Positions 1 through 5,725 of a stretch of DNA of 9,905 nucleotides are shown here, piece after piece. The stretch is from Candidatus Saccharibacteria bacterium RIFCSPHIGHO2_02_FULL_47_12. Lineage in GTDB: Bacteria; Patescibacteriota; Saccharimonadia; Saccharimonadales; JANWIN01. The notes beneath the pieces are model-generated. The model saw only the letters and a list, made by a program, of their open reading frames with translations, did no database searches and was not told where the DNA came from. The stretch lies in contig MGCP01000002.1 of the NCBI GenBank assembly GCA_001790455.1, forward strand, positions 1,553-11,457. The letters are read 5' to 3'. Both the position numbers and the translations under genes were made by a program. How positions within the stretch are numbered: the first letter of the stretch is position 1; every line of letters begins with the position of its first letter.

Positions 1-307
1 GGTCGCCAGCATGGTAGCCGTGGTTGGCGTCTGGGTCACTGTTGCCGCTTGGTCCAGGGTCAAAGTGTCCGCCGGCGCATTTGAACCCCTCACATTCGCA
101 GTCTCCTGTTTCGTGGATATGTACGGCGTGTTTGCCAGGCTTCAATGTTTTTGGATCGCCATTTAGCACTAGTCTTATGTGTACATACTTCCAGCCCTCA
201 ACGTCATACTCTGTAATATCTGCTTTGCCTTTTATACCTGGTCCCCCAACTACTGCTTTTGCACGAGCAGTAATCTTTTTGTCTGATGTTTGCAGGCCAA
301 CCCTCAT
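1..307 (-). CDS. sodC: Cu/Zn superoxide dismutase, 3' part outside window
   Basis: Cu/Zn superoxide dismutase converts superoxide to oxygen and hydrogen peroxide. Reading the minus strand from ATG at 307 gives 102 residues and runs off the left edge. The metal site is directly visible: an H-x-H pair (H63, H65; HIHETGDCE), H81 in AGGHFDP, H96 in ANHG, and H99 and D102 in YHAGD. These match, in order and spacing, the copper ligands, the bridging histidine and the zinc ligands of the family; the last copper histidine would lie beyond the window. There is no signal peptide or lipobox, so the visible start implies a cytoplasmic protein, unless export depends on the upstream small membrane peptide. 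AGGAGG lies 8 nt upstream. The ATG overlaps the stop of the upstream small gene as ATGA, suggesting translational coupling. A role against oxidative bursts in a host setting is inference. The family call is secure. Confidence 0.93.
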   Translation of the reverse strand, partial: MRVGLQTSDKKITARAKAVVGGPGIKGKADITEYDVEGWKYVHIRLVLNGDPKTLKPGKHAVHIHETGDCECEGFKCAGGHFDPGPSGNSDPDANHGYHAGD

Positions 308-420
308 TTGTTAACCCTCCTGGCTGTGATTGCCACTAAAACAATCAAAAACATTGTTATAAAAACAGGCAGGTTCATACTGGCTGTATGTTCCGCTGCG
401 TGATGTGCAAATAGTTCCAT
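304..420 (-). CDS. 38-aa histidine-rich single-pass membrane peptide, coupled to sodC
   Basis: This short gene begins at ATG 420 behind a GAAGGG ribosome binding site and ends in a TGA that shares four bases (ATGA) with the sodC start. The peptide begins MELFAHHAAEHTASMNLP. It has three histidines in residues 6-11, then a hydrophobic span of about 15 residues (VFITMFLIVLVAITA), and ends in a basic tail ARRVNK. By the positive-inside rule the tail is cytoplasmic and the histidine-rich N-terminus faces outward. No known family is recognised. Its coupling to a Cu/Zn enzyme suggests metal handling or membrane docking of the dismutase, but that is inference. Start, ribosome binding site, stop overlap and membrane span all fit a real gene; the function is unknown. 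Confidence 0.66.
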   Translation of the reverse strand: MELFAHHAAEHTASMNLPVFITMFLIVLVAITARRVNK

Positions 421-442
421 ATGCCCTTCTTTAGACAGGCAT

Positions 443-451
443 ATTGTAGCA
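443..451 (-). promoter_or_regulatory. Extended -10 promoter for the small membrane peptide-sodC operon
   Basis: On the minus strand TGC-TACAAT is an extended -10 element: TACAAT at 448-443 with TG one base upstream. No convincing -35 is seen. Transcription would begin near 436, giving a leader of about 16 nt that contains the GAAGGG site ahead of ATG 420. Confidence 0.45.
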
Positions 452-528
452 CTGCCGTCAGTACATAGGTTTGTGCTTTCGCAAAAGTTTATAGAACCAT
501 GTACTATAAAAGTGTCGGAGGTTTATAG

Positions 529-1689
529 TTGAGAGAAATTATAAAGAATATGTTTCGCCGCAAGGGCCGCACTGTGCTGACAGTGTTTGGTATTACCATA
601 GGCATTTTTGCATTTACGGTTATGGGCTCCATGGCGGAAAAAATCAGTTTGCTGGTAAGCGGCGGTACAGAGTTCTATTCAGACAAAGTAACCATTAGCC
701 AGAGCGACTCGCTGTTTTTGTCTGGACCTATGAACGTAAACAAGGCGGCAGAAATAGAAAAAGTAGATGGGGTAAAGGCGGTCTCTGCCAGCGTGTTTAC
801 CTCACTCTCTAAAACGTTTGATGCGGTCAGCTTTGGGCCGCCTGCCAGCATAACTGGCGAGCAGCTTGAAAACCGAGAGCTAGAGAGCTTTAAGATAACC
901 TACTCCTCTGGGCGCCAGATAGAAGAGGGTGACCGTGGCAAAGTAGTTATAGGTGCCGACTTAGTTAAAAAGCTCGACGCCAAAGTTGGTAGTAACGTAA
1001 AGATCAGAGACAAAGACTACGAGGTGGTAGGTATTATGGAAAAAACGCTCACCGCACCTGACAACTCGGTAGTCATGACTCTGCCCGATGTCCAAGAAAT
1101 ATATTTTGGCGAACTGCCAGAAATAGTCCAGTCCCAGTCCAAACCATCAGAGGTTGTCAATGGTTTTACTGTTTATCCAAATGAAGGTGTTGACCCTAAT
1201 CAGTTGGCTGCAAAGATCGACAATGAGGTTTCAGACATCAGTGCGTTTGGTCCGCAGGACTTTCAGGACCAGATTGCCAGTGCCACGGGCATATTTAACG
1301 CCATTTTGTTTGGGGTTGCTCTCATATCCTTAATAGTAGGCGGGCTGTCTGTTATAAACACAATGACCATGAGCATTTCAGAACGAACCAAAGAAATTGG
1401 TATAAAAAAGGCGGTAGGAGCCAAAACCAAAAACATCCTGGGTGAGTATTTGGCCGAGGCAGGGCTAATAGGGCTATTTGGAGGCCTTTTGGGTTGGGGG
1501 TTGGGCGCTCTCACTGTGTTTTTTGTAAACAGCGCCACGGAAAGCAGTGGCAACCAGATATTTCTGCTAAGCGCCCGCATATCTGTTTTTGCCATAATAT
1601 TTGCCACCGTTTTGGGTGTTTTGGCCGGATTTTATCCGGCTTATCGGGCAACCAGAATTAATATTGTGAAGGCACTGAGGGAGGAATAG
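529..1689 (+). CDS. MacB/FtsX-type ABC transporter permease
   Basis: A 386-residue permease of the MacB/LolC type: one N-terminal membrane span (about 15-36), a large extracytoplasmic MacB_PCD-like domain (about 37-250), then three C-terminal spans (about 255-279, 306-336, 348-372). This is the usual FtsX-fold layout. Between spans two and three is the conserved loop SERTKEIGIKKAVGAKTKNI, which contacts the ATPase in this family, and the C-terminus has the typical YPAYRATRINIVKALR motif. The start is TTG at 529, supported by GGAGG at 517-521 with a 7-nt spacer; no better ATG lies upstream. The stop is two bases before the ATPase ATG, so the pair forms an operon. Such transporters often export peptides or act as mechanotransmitters on extracytoplasmic substrates; the substrate here cannot be told. 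A TATAAA-like -10 near 505 is possible but lies very close to the ribosome binding site. Confidence 0.9.
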   Translation: MREIIKNMFRRKGRTVLTVFGITIGIFAFTVMGSMAEKISLLVSGGTEFYSDKVTISQSDSLFLSGPMNVNKAAEIEKVDGVKAVSASVFTSLSKTFDAVSFGPPASITGEQLENRELESFKITYSSGRQIEEGDRGKVVIGADLVKKLDAKVGSNVKIRDKDYEVVGIMEKTLTAPDNSVVMTLPDVQEIYFGELPEIVQSQSKPSEVVNGFTVYPNEGVDPNQLAAKIDNEVSDISAFGPQDFQDQIASATGIFNAILFGVALISLIVGGLSVINTMTMSISERTKEIGIKKAVGAKTKNILGEYLAEAGLIGLFGGLLGWGLGALTVFFVNSATESSGNQIFLLSARISVFAIIFATVLGVLAGFYPAYRATRINIVKALREE

Positions 1690-1691
1690 CT

Positions 1692-2588
1692 ATGGCTGAC
1701 ACAATGCTCAAGATGAAAGACGTTTCTAAAATCTACGTTTTAGGCAACCAAAAAAACGCACGCAAAGCTCAAAAGGCTATTCATAATCTTAGTAAAAAAT
1801 ACATACGATTTACCAAGAAAGGTAACAAAACAGAGGCAGCAAAGGCCGAAAAATTTATAGCCAAAGCGCAGCGGCTTTTTACAGAAGAGAAATATGAGCA
1901 AAGTTATCAGTCAATAACTGGCCGAAAAATAAAGCCAAAAAGCGGCAAGGGTTCTGTAGTACATGCCCTGAATGGAGTCAGCCTAGAAATAAAAGCCGGC
2001 GAGCTAGTGGCAATTATGGGTCCGTCTGGCAGCGGCAAGTCTACGTTGCTAAACATGCTGGGCATATTAGACCAACCAACCTCAGGACAGATACACATTG
2101 ACAGTTCTGACGTTACCGCTACCAAAGGCCGCAACTTGCCAGGTTTGCGTTCTAAGAAACTCGGTTTTGTGTTTCAGTCCTTTAACCTAGTGCCTACATT
2201 GACTGCGTTAGAAAACGTTATGTTGCCTCTAAAGTACAAAGGTCTTCATTTGCGCACCCGCAAAAAACAAGCCCGAGATGCGCTGGAAACGGTGGGCCTG
2301 GGCGACCGTCTGGACCACAAGCCAGCCGAGCTTTCGGGTGGCCAGCAGCAGCGCGTGGCCATTGCCCGCTCAATTGTAAGCAATCCAGCAATCATACTGG
2401 CAGATGAGCTAACCGGAGAGCTAGACAGCAAAATGACCGAAGAGGTTATGCGGCTAGTCCTAAAACTAAACAAAGCCGGTCAAACCTTTATAATTGTGAC
2501 CCACAACCCAGACGTGGCTAAACTATGCAGACGCATAATCTACATGAAAGACGGTCGCATAGAAAAAGAAACAAAAAACTCCCGGTAG
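1692..2588 (+). CDS. MacB/LolD-type ABC transporter ATPase with N-terminal insertion
   Basis: A 298-residue nucleotide-binding subunit that powers the adjacent permease. Motifs: Walker A GPSGSGKST (110-118), Q-loop FQSFNL (Q162), signature LSGGQQQR (214-221), Walker B IILADE (234-239) and switch H271 (VTHNP). The LolD/MacB hallmarks HALNGVSLEI and GFVFQSFNLVPTLTALENV are clear. Two oddities stand out. About 70 residues (roughly 19-88), rich in lysine and probably helical, separate the first strand (VSKIYVLG) from the usual continuation VVHALNGVS. Relatives are normally about 225-250 aa, with a gap of only a few residues there. Also, the usual ADEPTG reads ADELTG. The catalytic glutamate and all other motifs are intact, so the enzyme should be active. 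GGAGGA in the end of the permease gene serves as ribosome binding site. The convergent gene begins after one base. Confidence 0.92.
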   Translation: MADTMLKMKDVSKIYVLGNQKNARKAQKAIHNLSKKYIRFTKKGNKTEAAKAEKFIAKAQRLFTEEKYEQSYQSITGRKIKPKSGKGSVVHALNGVSLEIKAGELVAIMGPSGSGKSTLLNMLGILDQPTSGQIHIDSSDVTATKGRNLPGLRSKKLGFVFQSFNLVPTLTALENVMLPLKYKGLHLRTRKKQARDALETVGLGDRLDHKPAELSGGQQQRVAIARSIVSNPAIILADELTGELDSKMTEEVMRLVLKLNKAGQTFIIVTHNPDVAKLCRRIIYMKDGRIEKETKNSR

Positions 2589-2589
2589 C

Positions 2590-2820
2590 CTATATGTTTA
2601 AAAGTTCTAGGGCACGGTGAATCACAAATACTGGCCAAACTACTGCCTTTAGAAAAGCCAGCACAATGTTCCAAAACCCGTCACTGGTTTGGATAAAGTA
2701 AATAACACTGGCCACCATACCAAGAAAGTAAACCCATCCTGTGGGTCCGCCCTTGTTTATAACATTGGTTTTCTGATACTTAAACAGTGTCTTATCGCCT
2801 TCTTTTTTAGATTTTGCCAT
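2590..2820 (-). CDS. Small two-span membrane protein, conserved hypothetical
   Basis: A 76-residue protein starting MAKSKKEGDKTLFKYQKTN: a basic cytoplasmic N-terminus, then two hydrophobic stretches (about 29-45, GWVYFLGMVASVIYFIQ; about 50-70, FWNIVLAFLKAVVWPVFVIH). The start at ATG 2820 is chosen because AGGAGG sits 5 nt upstream. An in-frame ATG at 2838 would overlap the -10 box and has no ribosome binding site. I recall similar short proteins ending in a KAxVWPxFxxxxxL helix from other candidate-phyla genomes, but know no function. It lies downstream of the DrrAB-like pair yet has its own promoter. Its stop is one base from the stop of the convergent ATPase gene. Confidence 0.78.
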   Translation of the reverse strand: MAKSKKEGDKTLFKYQKTNVINKGGPTGWVYFLGMVASVIYFIQTSDGFWNIVLAFLKAVVWPVFVIHRALELLNI

Positions 2821-2836
2821 AGTTCCTCCTGGACCC

Positions 2837-2842
2837 ATTATA
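2837..2842 (-). promoter_or_regulatory. Consensus -10 box for the small membrane protein gene
   Basis: A perfect TATAAT on the minus strand, 16 nt before ATG 2820. Transcription would begin near 2830, leaving a short leader holding AGGAGG. No good -35 match is seen at 16-18 nt. Confidence 0.5.
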
Positions 2843-2918
2843 AATCACAAAAGGTATTAGCTACTCTAAATTTTCCTAAGGGCTTTTTAGTTAAAGCAGT
2901 CCGAAACCGCGCTGTTTA

Positions 2919-3734
2919 CTAACCAACAGGGCCACGTCGGCGGAACAGCCAGGTAGCAAGTGGCACACTGACAACTATGATCCCAACAGACCAAATAACT
3001 GCCATCCAGGCTGCATTGTCCATGGGCGTGCCAACCAGCCACGAGCGCATAGCGTTGATAACTTGGGTAAGAGGCTGGTTTTCGGCAAAAATCTGCAGGG
3101 CCGGGGGCATAGTGTCAGTGGGTACAAAGGCGCTAGAAATGAAGGTCAAGGGAAAGATAAACACAAAGCCAATCCATTGGGCAGCCTCCAGGCTCTTTAC
3201 AAACAGGCCCAATATTGCTGAGGCCCAGGAAATAGCCAAGCTAAATAGCATGGCCAGTCCAACCACAAACAACCATTCTTTGGCGCTGGCAGTTGGTCGA
3301 AAACCCACACCCAGACCTACCAAAACAATTATGACACCAGAAATAACGTTTCGAACCATATCGGACACAATATGGCCGATTAAGAGCGCGCTGCTAGCCA
3401 TGGGCAAGCTGCGGAACCGGTCAACAATGCCTTCTTTTAGGTCAACGGCCAGGTTTATGGTGGTGTAGTTGGCGCCAAATGCCAGAACCTGCACAAATAT
3501 GCCGGCAAACAAATAGTTAGCGTAGGTAACATTGCCGGTGTCTATGGCTCCGCCTAGTACATAGCGGTTAAGCAACATAAACATTATGGGGAAGAGGAGC
3601 AGTGACATGACCTGGTCAAAGCTTCTGATAATATGGCGTATACTGCGCCCTGCCATAAGCCAGGTGTTGCTGAGTAGCCAAAACAGCTCTGTCCGGTCTT
3701 CTGGTTTCAGGGTAGCAGGTGACCGGTCTTGCAT
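2919..3734 (-). CDS. DrrB-like ABC-2 type transporter permease
   Basis: A 271-residue ABC-2 family permease with six predicted spans (about 42-60, 72-95, 122-145, 153-178, 186-206, 241-265). Family hallmarks of the daunorubicin-resistance DrrB group are visible: the NYLFAGIFVQVLAFG stretch, then DLKEGIVDRFRSLPMASSALLIGH, and GLGVGFRP in the middle. It forms the membrane channel for the ATPase encoded immediately upstream. The start overlaps the ATPase stop by one base (TAATG), a sign of translational coupling; AAAGG about 9 nt upstream can serve as ribosome binding site. DrrAB-type pumps export hydrophobic compounds, and related systems export lipids or glycolipids. The substrate here is unknown. 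Confidence 0.92.
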   Translation of the reverse strand: MQDRSPATLKPEDRTELFWLLSNTWLMAGRSIRHIIRSFDQVMSLLLFPIMFMLLNRYVLGGAIDTGNVTYANYLFAGIFVQVLAFGANYTTINLAVDLKEGIVDRFRSLPMASSALLIGHIVSDMVRNVISGVIIVLVGLGVGFRPTASAKEWLFVVGLAMLFSLAISWASAILGLFVKSLEAAQWIGFVFIFPLTFISSAFVPTDTMPPALQIFAENQPLTQVINAMRSWLVGTPMDNAAWMAVIWSVGIIVVSVPLATWLFRRRGPVG

Positions 3735-4717
3735 TACTTCTTGCCTTTCTTTGTACTACTTGTTTCTTCTTTTGTGGCCTTATGGCCTGTTAGCTTCAGA
3801 AACACGTCATCTAAAGATGGCCTGTGCAGAGAAAAACTTTCTACGGGAATTTTTGCTTTTTCGAGCTCTTCTAGAATTTGCCTGAACTGTTTGGTGCCGT
3901 TCTTGCTAGACACGCTTAGGCTCAGAGAAGTCTCGTCTATTTGCAGCGACTGGCCATCAATAATATCTTTGGCTTTGTCTAAATCTTTGGCACTAACTAG
4001 CACAATCTCTGAACGGTCAGAGCCAGCACGGGCCTTTAGCGCGTTTGGTGTGCCTTCGGCAATCACTTTACCGTCGTCAATTACCACAATGTTGTCGGCC
4101 AAGTGGTCGGCTTCTTCCATGTACTGGGTTGTTAGCAAAATGGTTGTACCGCTAGCCGCTAGTTTTTTAATAATCTCCCACATGGTTTGGCGACTTCTGG
4201 GGTCAAGCCCGGTGGTTGGCTCGTCTAAAAATATAATTGGCGGCGCGGCAATGAGGCTCATGGCTAGGTCCAACCGGCGCCGCATGCCTCCTGAATACGT
4301 CCGTACTGGGCGTTTTGAGGCTTCTACCAGGTCAAATAATTTTATAAGTTCGCTAGTTCTGCGCTGCACATCTTGTTTGCTGAGCCTGTACAGCCGACCA
4401 ATCATGAGCAGGTTTTCTTCGCCGCTTAGGTACTGGTCTACAGCGGCGTATTGTCCGGTAAGTCCCACCTTTTGTTTGACTTCAAACGGTTCTTCTACAA
4501 CATCGTGGCCGGCCACATATGCCTTGCCGTCATCTGGTTGTAACAGCGTGCTGAGTATGCGAATGGTTGTTGTTTTACCGGCGCCGTTAGGACCAAGCAG
4601 GGCCAATATGCTGCCGGTCGGTACCTTAAAGTTAATGCCGTTTAGCACCTTTAGCTTGCCATAAGACTTACGCAGGCCTCTAACCTCTATTGCGTTGTGA
4701 GCAGTACCCCTTACCAT
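3734..4717 (-). CDS. DrrA-like ABC transporter ATPase
   Basis: A 327-residue ATPase partner of the downstream DrrB-like permease. Motifs, numbered from ATG 4717: Walker A GPNGAGKTT (42-50), Q-loop TGQYAAVD (Q89), signature YSGGMRRRLD (141-150), Walker B IIFLDEPTTG (161-170), and TTQYMEEAD (196-204). There glutamine replaces the switch histidine, as is normal in the DrrA group. The C-terminal extension ends in RPSLDDVFLKLTGH, the DrrA/NodI C-terminal hallmark, followed by a short lysine-rich tail. An in-frame TTG at 4735 would add six residues (MLYLSD), but it has no ribosome binding site and overlaps the -10 box. ATG 4717 is preferred because it lies 8 nt after an extended -10, implying a leaderless or nearly leaderless message. 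Confidence 0.92.
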   Translation of the reverse strand: MVRGTAHNAIEVRGLRKSYGKLKVLNGINFKVPTGSILALLGPNGAGKTTTIRILSTLLQPDDGKAYVAGHDVVEEPFEVKQKVGLTGQYAAVDQYLSGEENLLMIGRLYRLSKQDVQRRTSELIKLFDLVEASKRPVRTYSGGMRRRLDLAMSLIAAPPIIFLDEPTTGLDPRSRQTMWEIIKKLAASGTTILLTTQYMEEADHLADNIVVIDDGKVIAEGTPNALKARAGSDRSEIVLVSAKDLDKAKDIIDGQSLQIDETSLSLSVSSKNGTKQFRQILEELEKAKIPVESFSLHRPSLDDVFLKLTGHKATKEETSSTKKGKK

Positions 4718-4725
4718 ATCCGATA

Positions 4726-4734
4726 AGTATAACA
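4726..4734 (-). promoter_or_regulatory. Extended -10 promoter of the DrrAB-like operon, start nearly leaderless
   Basis: TGT-TATACT on the minus strand is a TGn-extended -10 with TATACT at 4731-4726. Only eight bases separate it from ATG 4717, so the transcript should begin at or within two bases of the start codon. The -35 region is poor. Confidence 0.55.
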
Positions 4735-4770
4735 AACCGGCTTTTGTTTTTATAAATTTATACTCTGATC

Positions 4771-4983
4771 TTATAGGGTGTCGTCGTGAATGGGCGGGTG
4801 ATCAGGAATGCCCATGTACTTTTCGTCCATCAGGCTGCTACGCAGCTTGCCTTCATGAGGGTTTAAATCTGCTGTAGAAAGCTGCCTTTTCACAAATCCA
4901 ATACCAGCAATAAAACCACCCACGGCACGCTCTAGTATGTGTCGTCTTGGCGTTTCAGGGTCAAAATCAAATGAATCTTCCAT
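4771..4983 (-). CDS. Small acidic protein, 70 aa, hypothetical, leaderless
   Basis: Starting at ATG 4983 the product is MEDSFDFDPETPRRHILERA, then VGGFIAGIGFVKRQLSTADLNPHEGKL, ending in the polar GIPDHPPIHDDTL. It has an acidic N-terminus, a short glycine-rich hydrophobic stretch (about 20-30) that could be a weak membrane contact, and no recognised domain. A longer reading from 5007 would add MWLWYYRD, but those codons coincide with the promoter. With ATG 4983 the gene follows a strong promoter by exactly six bases. It sits 36 bp upstream of the DrrAB-like operon on the same strand, and could be its accessory or unrelated. Length, stop and promoter support a real gene. Confidence 0.62.
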   Translation of the reverse strand: MEDSFDFDPETPRRHILERAVGGFIAGIGFVKRQLSTADLNPHEGKLRSSLMDEKYMGIPDHPPIHDDTL

Positions 4984-4989
4984 GTCCCT

Positions 4990-5018
4990 ATAATACCATA
5001 ACCACAATAATTAATCAA
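4990..5018 (-). promoter_or_regulatory. Promoter of the 70-aa gene, leaderless
   Basis: On the minus strand: TTGATT (5018-5013), a 17-bp spacer, then TATTAT (4995-4990) with an upstream TGG extension. Six bases then lead to ATG 4983, so the expected start point is the A of the ATG. TGGCTGGAGG on the plus strand (5023-5032) lies just upstream of the -35. Confidence 0.68.
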
Positions 5019-5060
5019 TACTTGGCTGGAGGTTAGTTCGCTATTACGGCGGTCTAGGCG

Positions 5061-5066
5061 TATACT
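5061..5066 (+). promoter_or_regulatory. -10 box for the 165-aa orphan gene
   Basis: TATACT ends 19 nt before ATG 5086. Transcription near 5073 would give a leader of about 13 nt containing AAAAGG close to the start. The -35 region is weak. Confidence 0.42.
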
Positions 5067-5085
5067 TAAAGAGAAGAAAAGGTTT

Positions 5086-5583
5086 ATGTACAAATACGTT
5101 ATTCTTGAGCATGGTGCAGGTTATAAAGTTTATGTTAATCTCATTAGCTCTTCTGCTGGGCGTTATGCCAGCCGCCACCCGCAGGTTATAAACCTTATGA
5201 AGGAAGCCCTGGCATCTGTAAAGCTTAGCGGCGCAGCAGTTTCTGTAGAAAAAGACATGGGGCGGGTAATAGGCAACTCCGACATAGTAGAGACCACAGA
5301 CAAAGACACTATTTATTACGCACAGCCCATCAAACAAACGGTTTTTTCGCGGATTGCCAGAAACCGTTTACCATCGCCAAGCCGCAAGCTAACCGTGCAC
5401 TTAAAAAGAGACAAAGCCGGCAACTACGAGATTATAAACGCCTGGGTCGGCCCCAGCAGTCCGCCTTTCCCGGGTGATAAAGACGAGAAATCAAACAGCA
5501 AGGCATACTGGCAGACACATGCTTTGGTCCAAGACGCCCAAAAGGTACAGTCGCAGTCTATAACCAAGACCTGTCCATACTAA
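5086..5583 (+). CDS. 165-aa protein of an uncharacterised family
   Basis: No named family is recognised with confidence. The protein is soluble, lacks a signal peptide and is basic in the middle. Notable parts: MYKYVILEHGAGYKVYVNLI (1-20); a mixed middle with DTIYYAQPIKQTVFSRIARN (74-93); a strand-like run KLTVHLKRDKAGNYEIINAW (101-120); the proline-rich VGPSSPPFPGD (121-131); and YWQTHALVQ (141-149). The order (a Tyr/Ile strand, a basic helix, LTVxLKxD, YEIxxAWxGxxxPPFPGD, then W-x-x-HALV) resembles small hypothetical proteins I recall from cyanobacteria and actinobacteria. It vaguely recalls BECR-fold (RelE/EndoU-like) nucleases, with H145 a candidate functional residue; that is inference. 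AAAAGG 3 nt before the ATG can act as ribosome binding site. It is a single gene, divergent from the 70-aa gene. Confidence 0.72.
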   Translation: MYKYVILEHGAGYKVYVNLISSSAGRYASRHPQVINLMKEALASVKLSGAAVSVEKDMGRVIGNSDIVETTDKDTIYYAQPIKQTVFSRIARNRLPSPSRKLTVHLKRDKAGNYEIINAWVGPSSPPFPGDKDEKSNSKAYWQTHALVQDAQKVQSQSITKTCPY

Positions 5584-5601
5584 GCGCAATAATATTCGGG
5601 C

Positions 5602-5630
5602 TAGACTTATCTGGTGAATTATGCTAAAGT
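5602..5630 (+). promoter_or_regulatory. Candidate promoter of the DEAD-box helicase gene
   Basis: TAGACT (5602-5607), 17-bp spacer, TAAAGT (5625-5630) with TGC immediately before the -10. Transcription near 5637 would give a leader of about 89 nt before ATG 5726. AAAGGA is about 10 nt before the start. Confidence 0.5.
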
Positions 5631-5725
5631 TAACGCATTGTTTAAATGAATCCGGGACTAGCGTTACATAACTCGATTTTCATTACAGGCAATCGACAAG
5701 TAACTAACCAAAGGATTCATTTTTT

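Noticed and set aside
24..314. Plus-strand open frame of 96 codons at the left edge
   Set aside because: It is antisense to sodC, whose minus-strand translation shows all the expected metal ligands; the plus-strand product is low-complexity with no recognisable features.
2821..2838. Start of the small membrane protein at ATG 2838
   Set aside because: It overlaps the TATAAT -10 box, while ATG 2820 has AGGAGG at good spacing.
3729..4664. Long plus-strand open frame of 311 codons
   Set aside because: Antisense shadow of the DrrA-like ATPase, which has all ABC motifs on the minus strand.
2919..4717. A resistance or natural-product cluster based on the DrrAB resemblance
   Set aside because: No biosynthetic genes are nearby and DrrAB-type pumps are common in small genomes, so only a general exporter is claimed.
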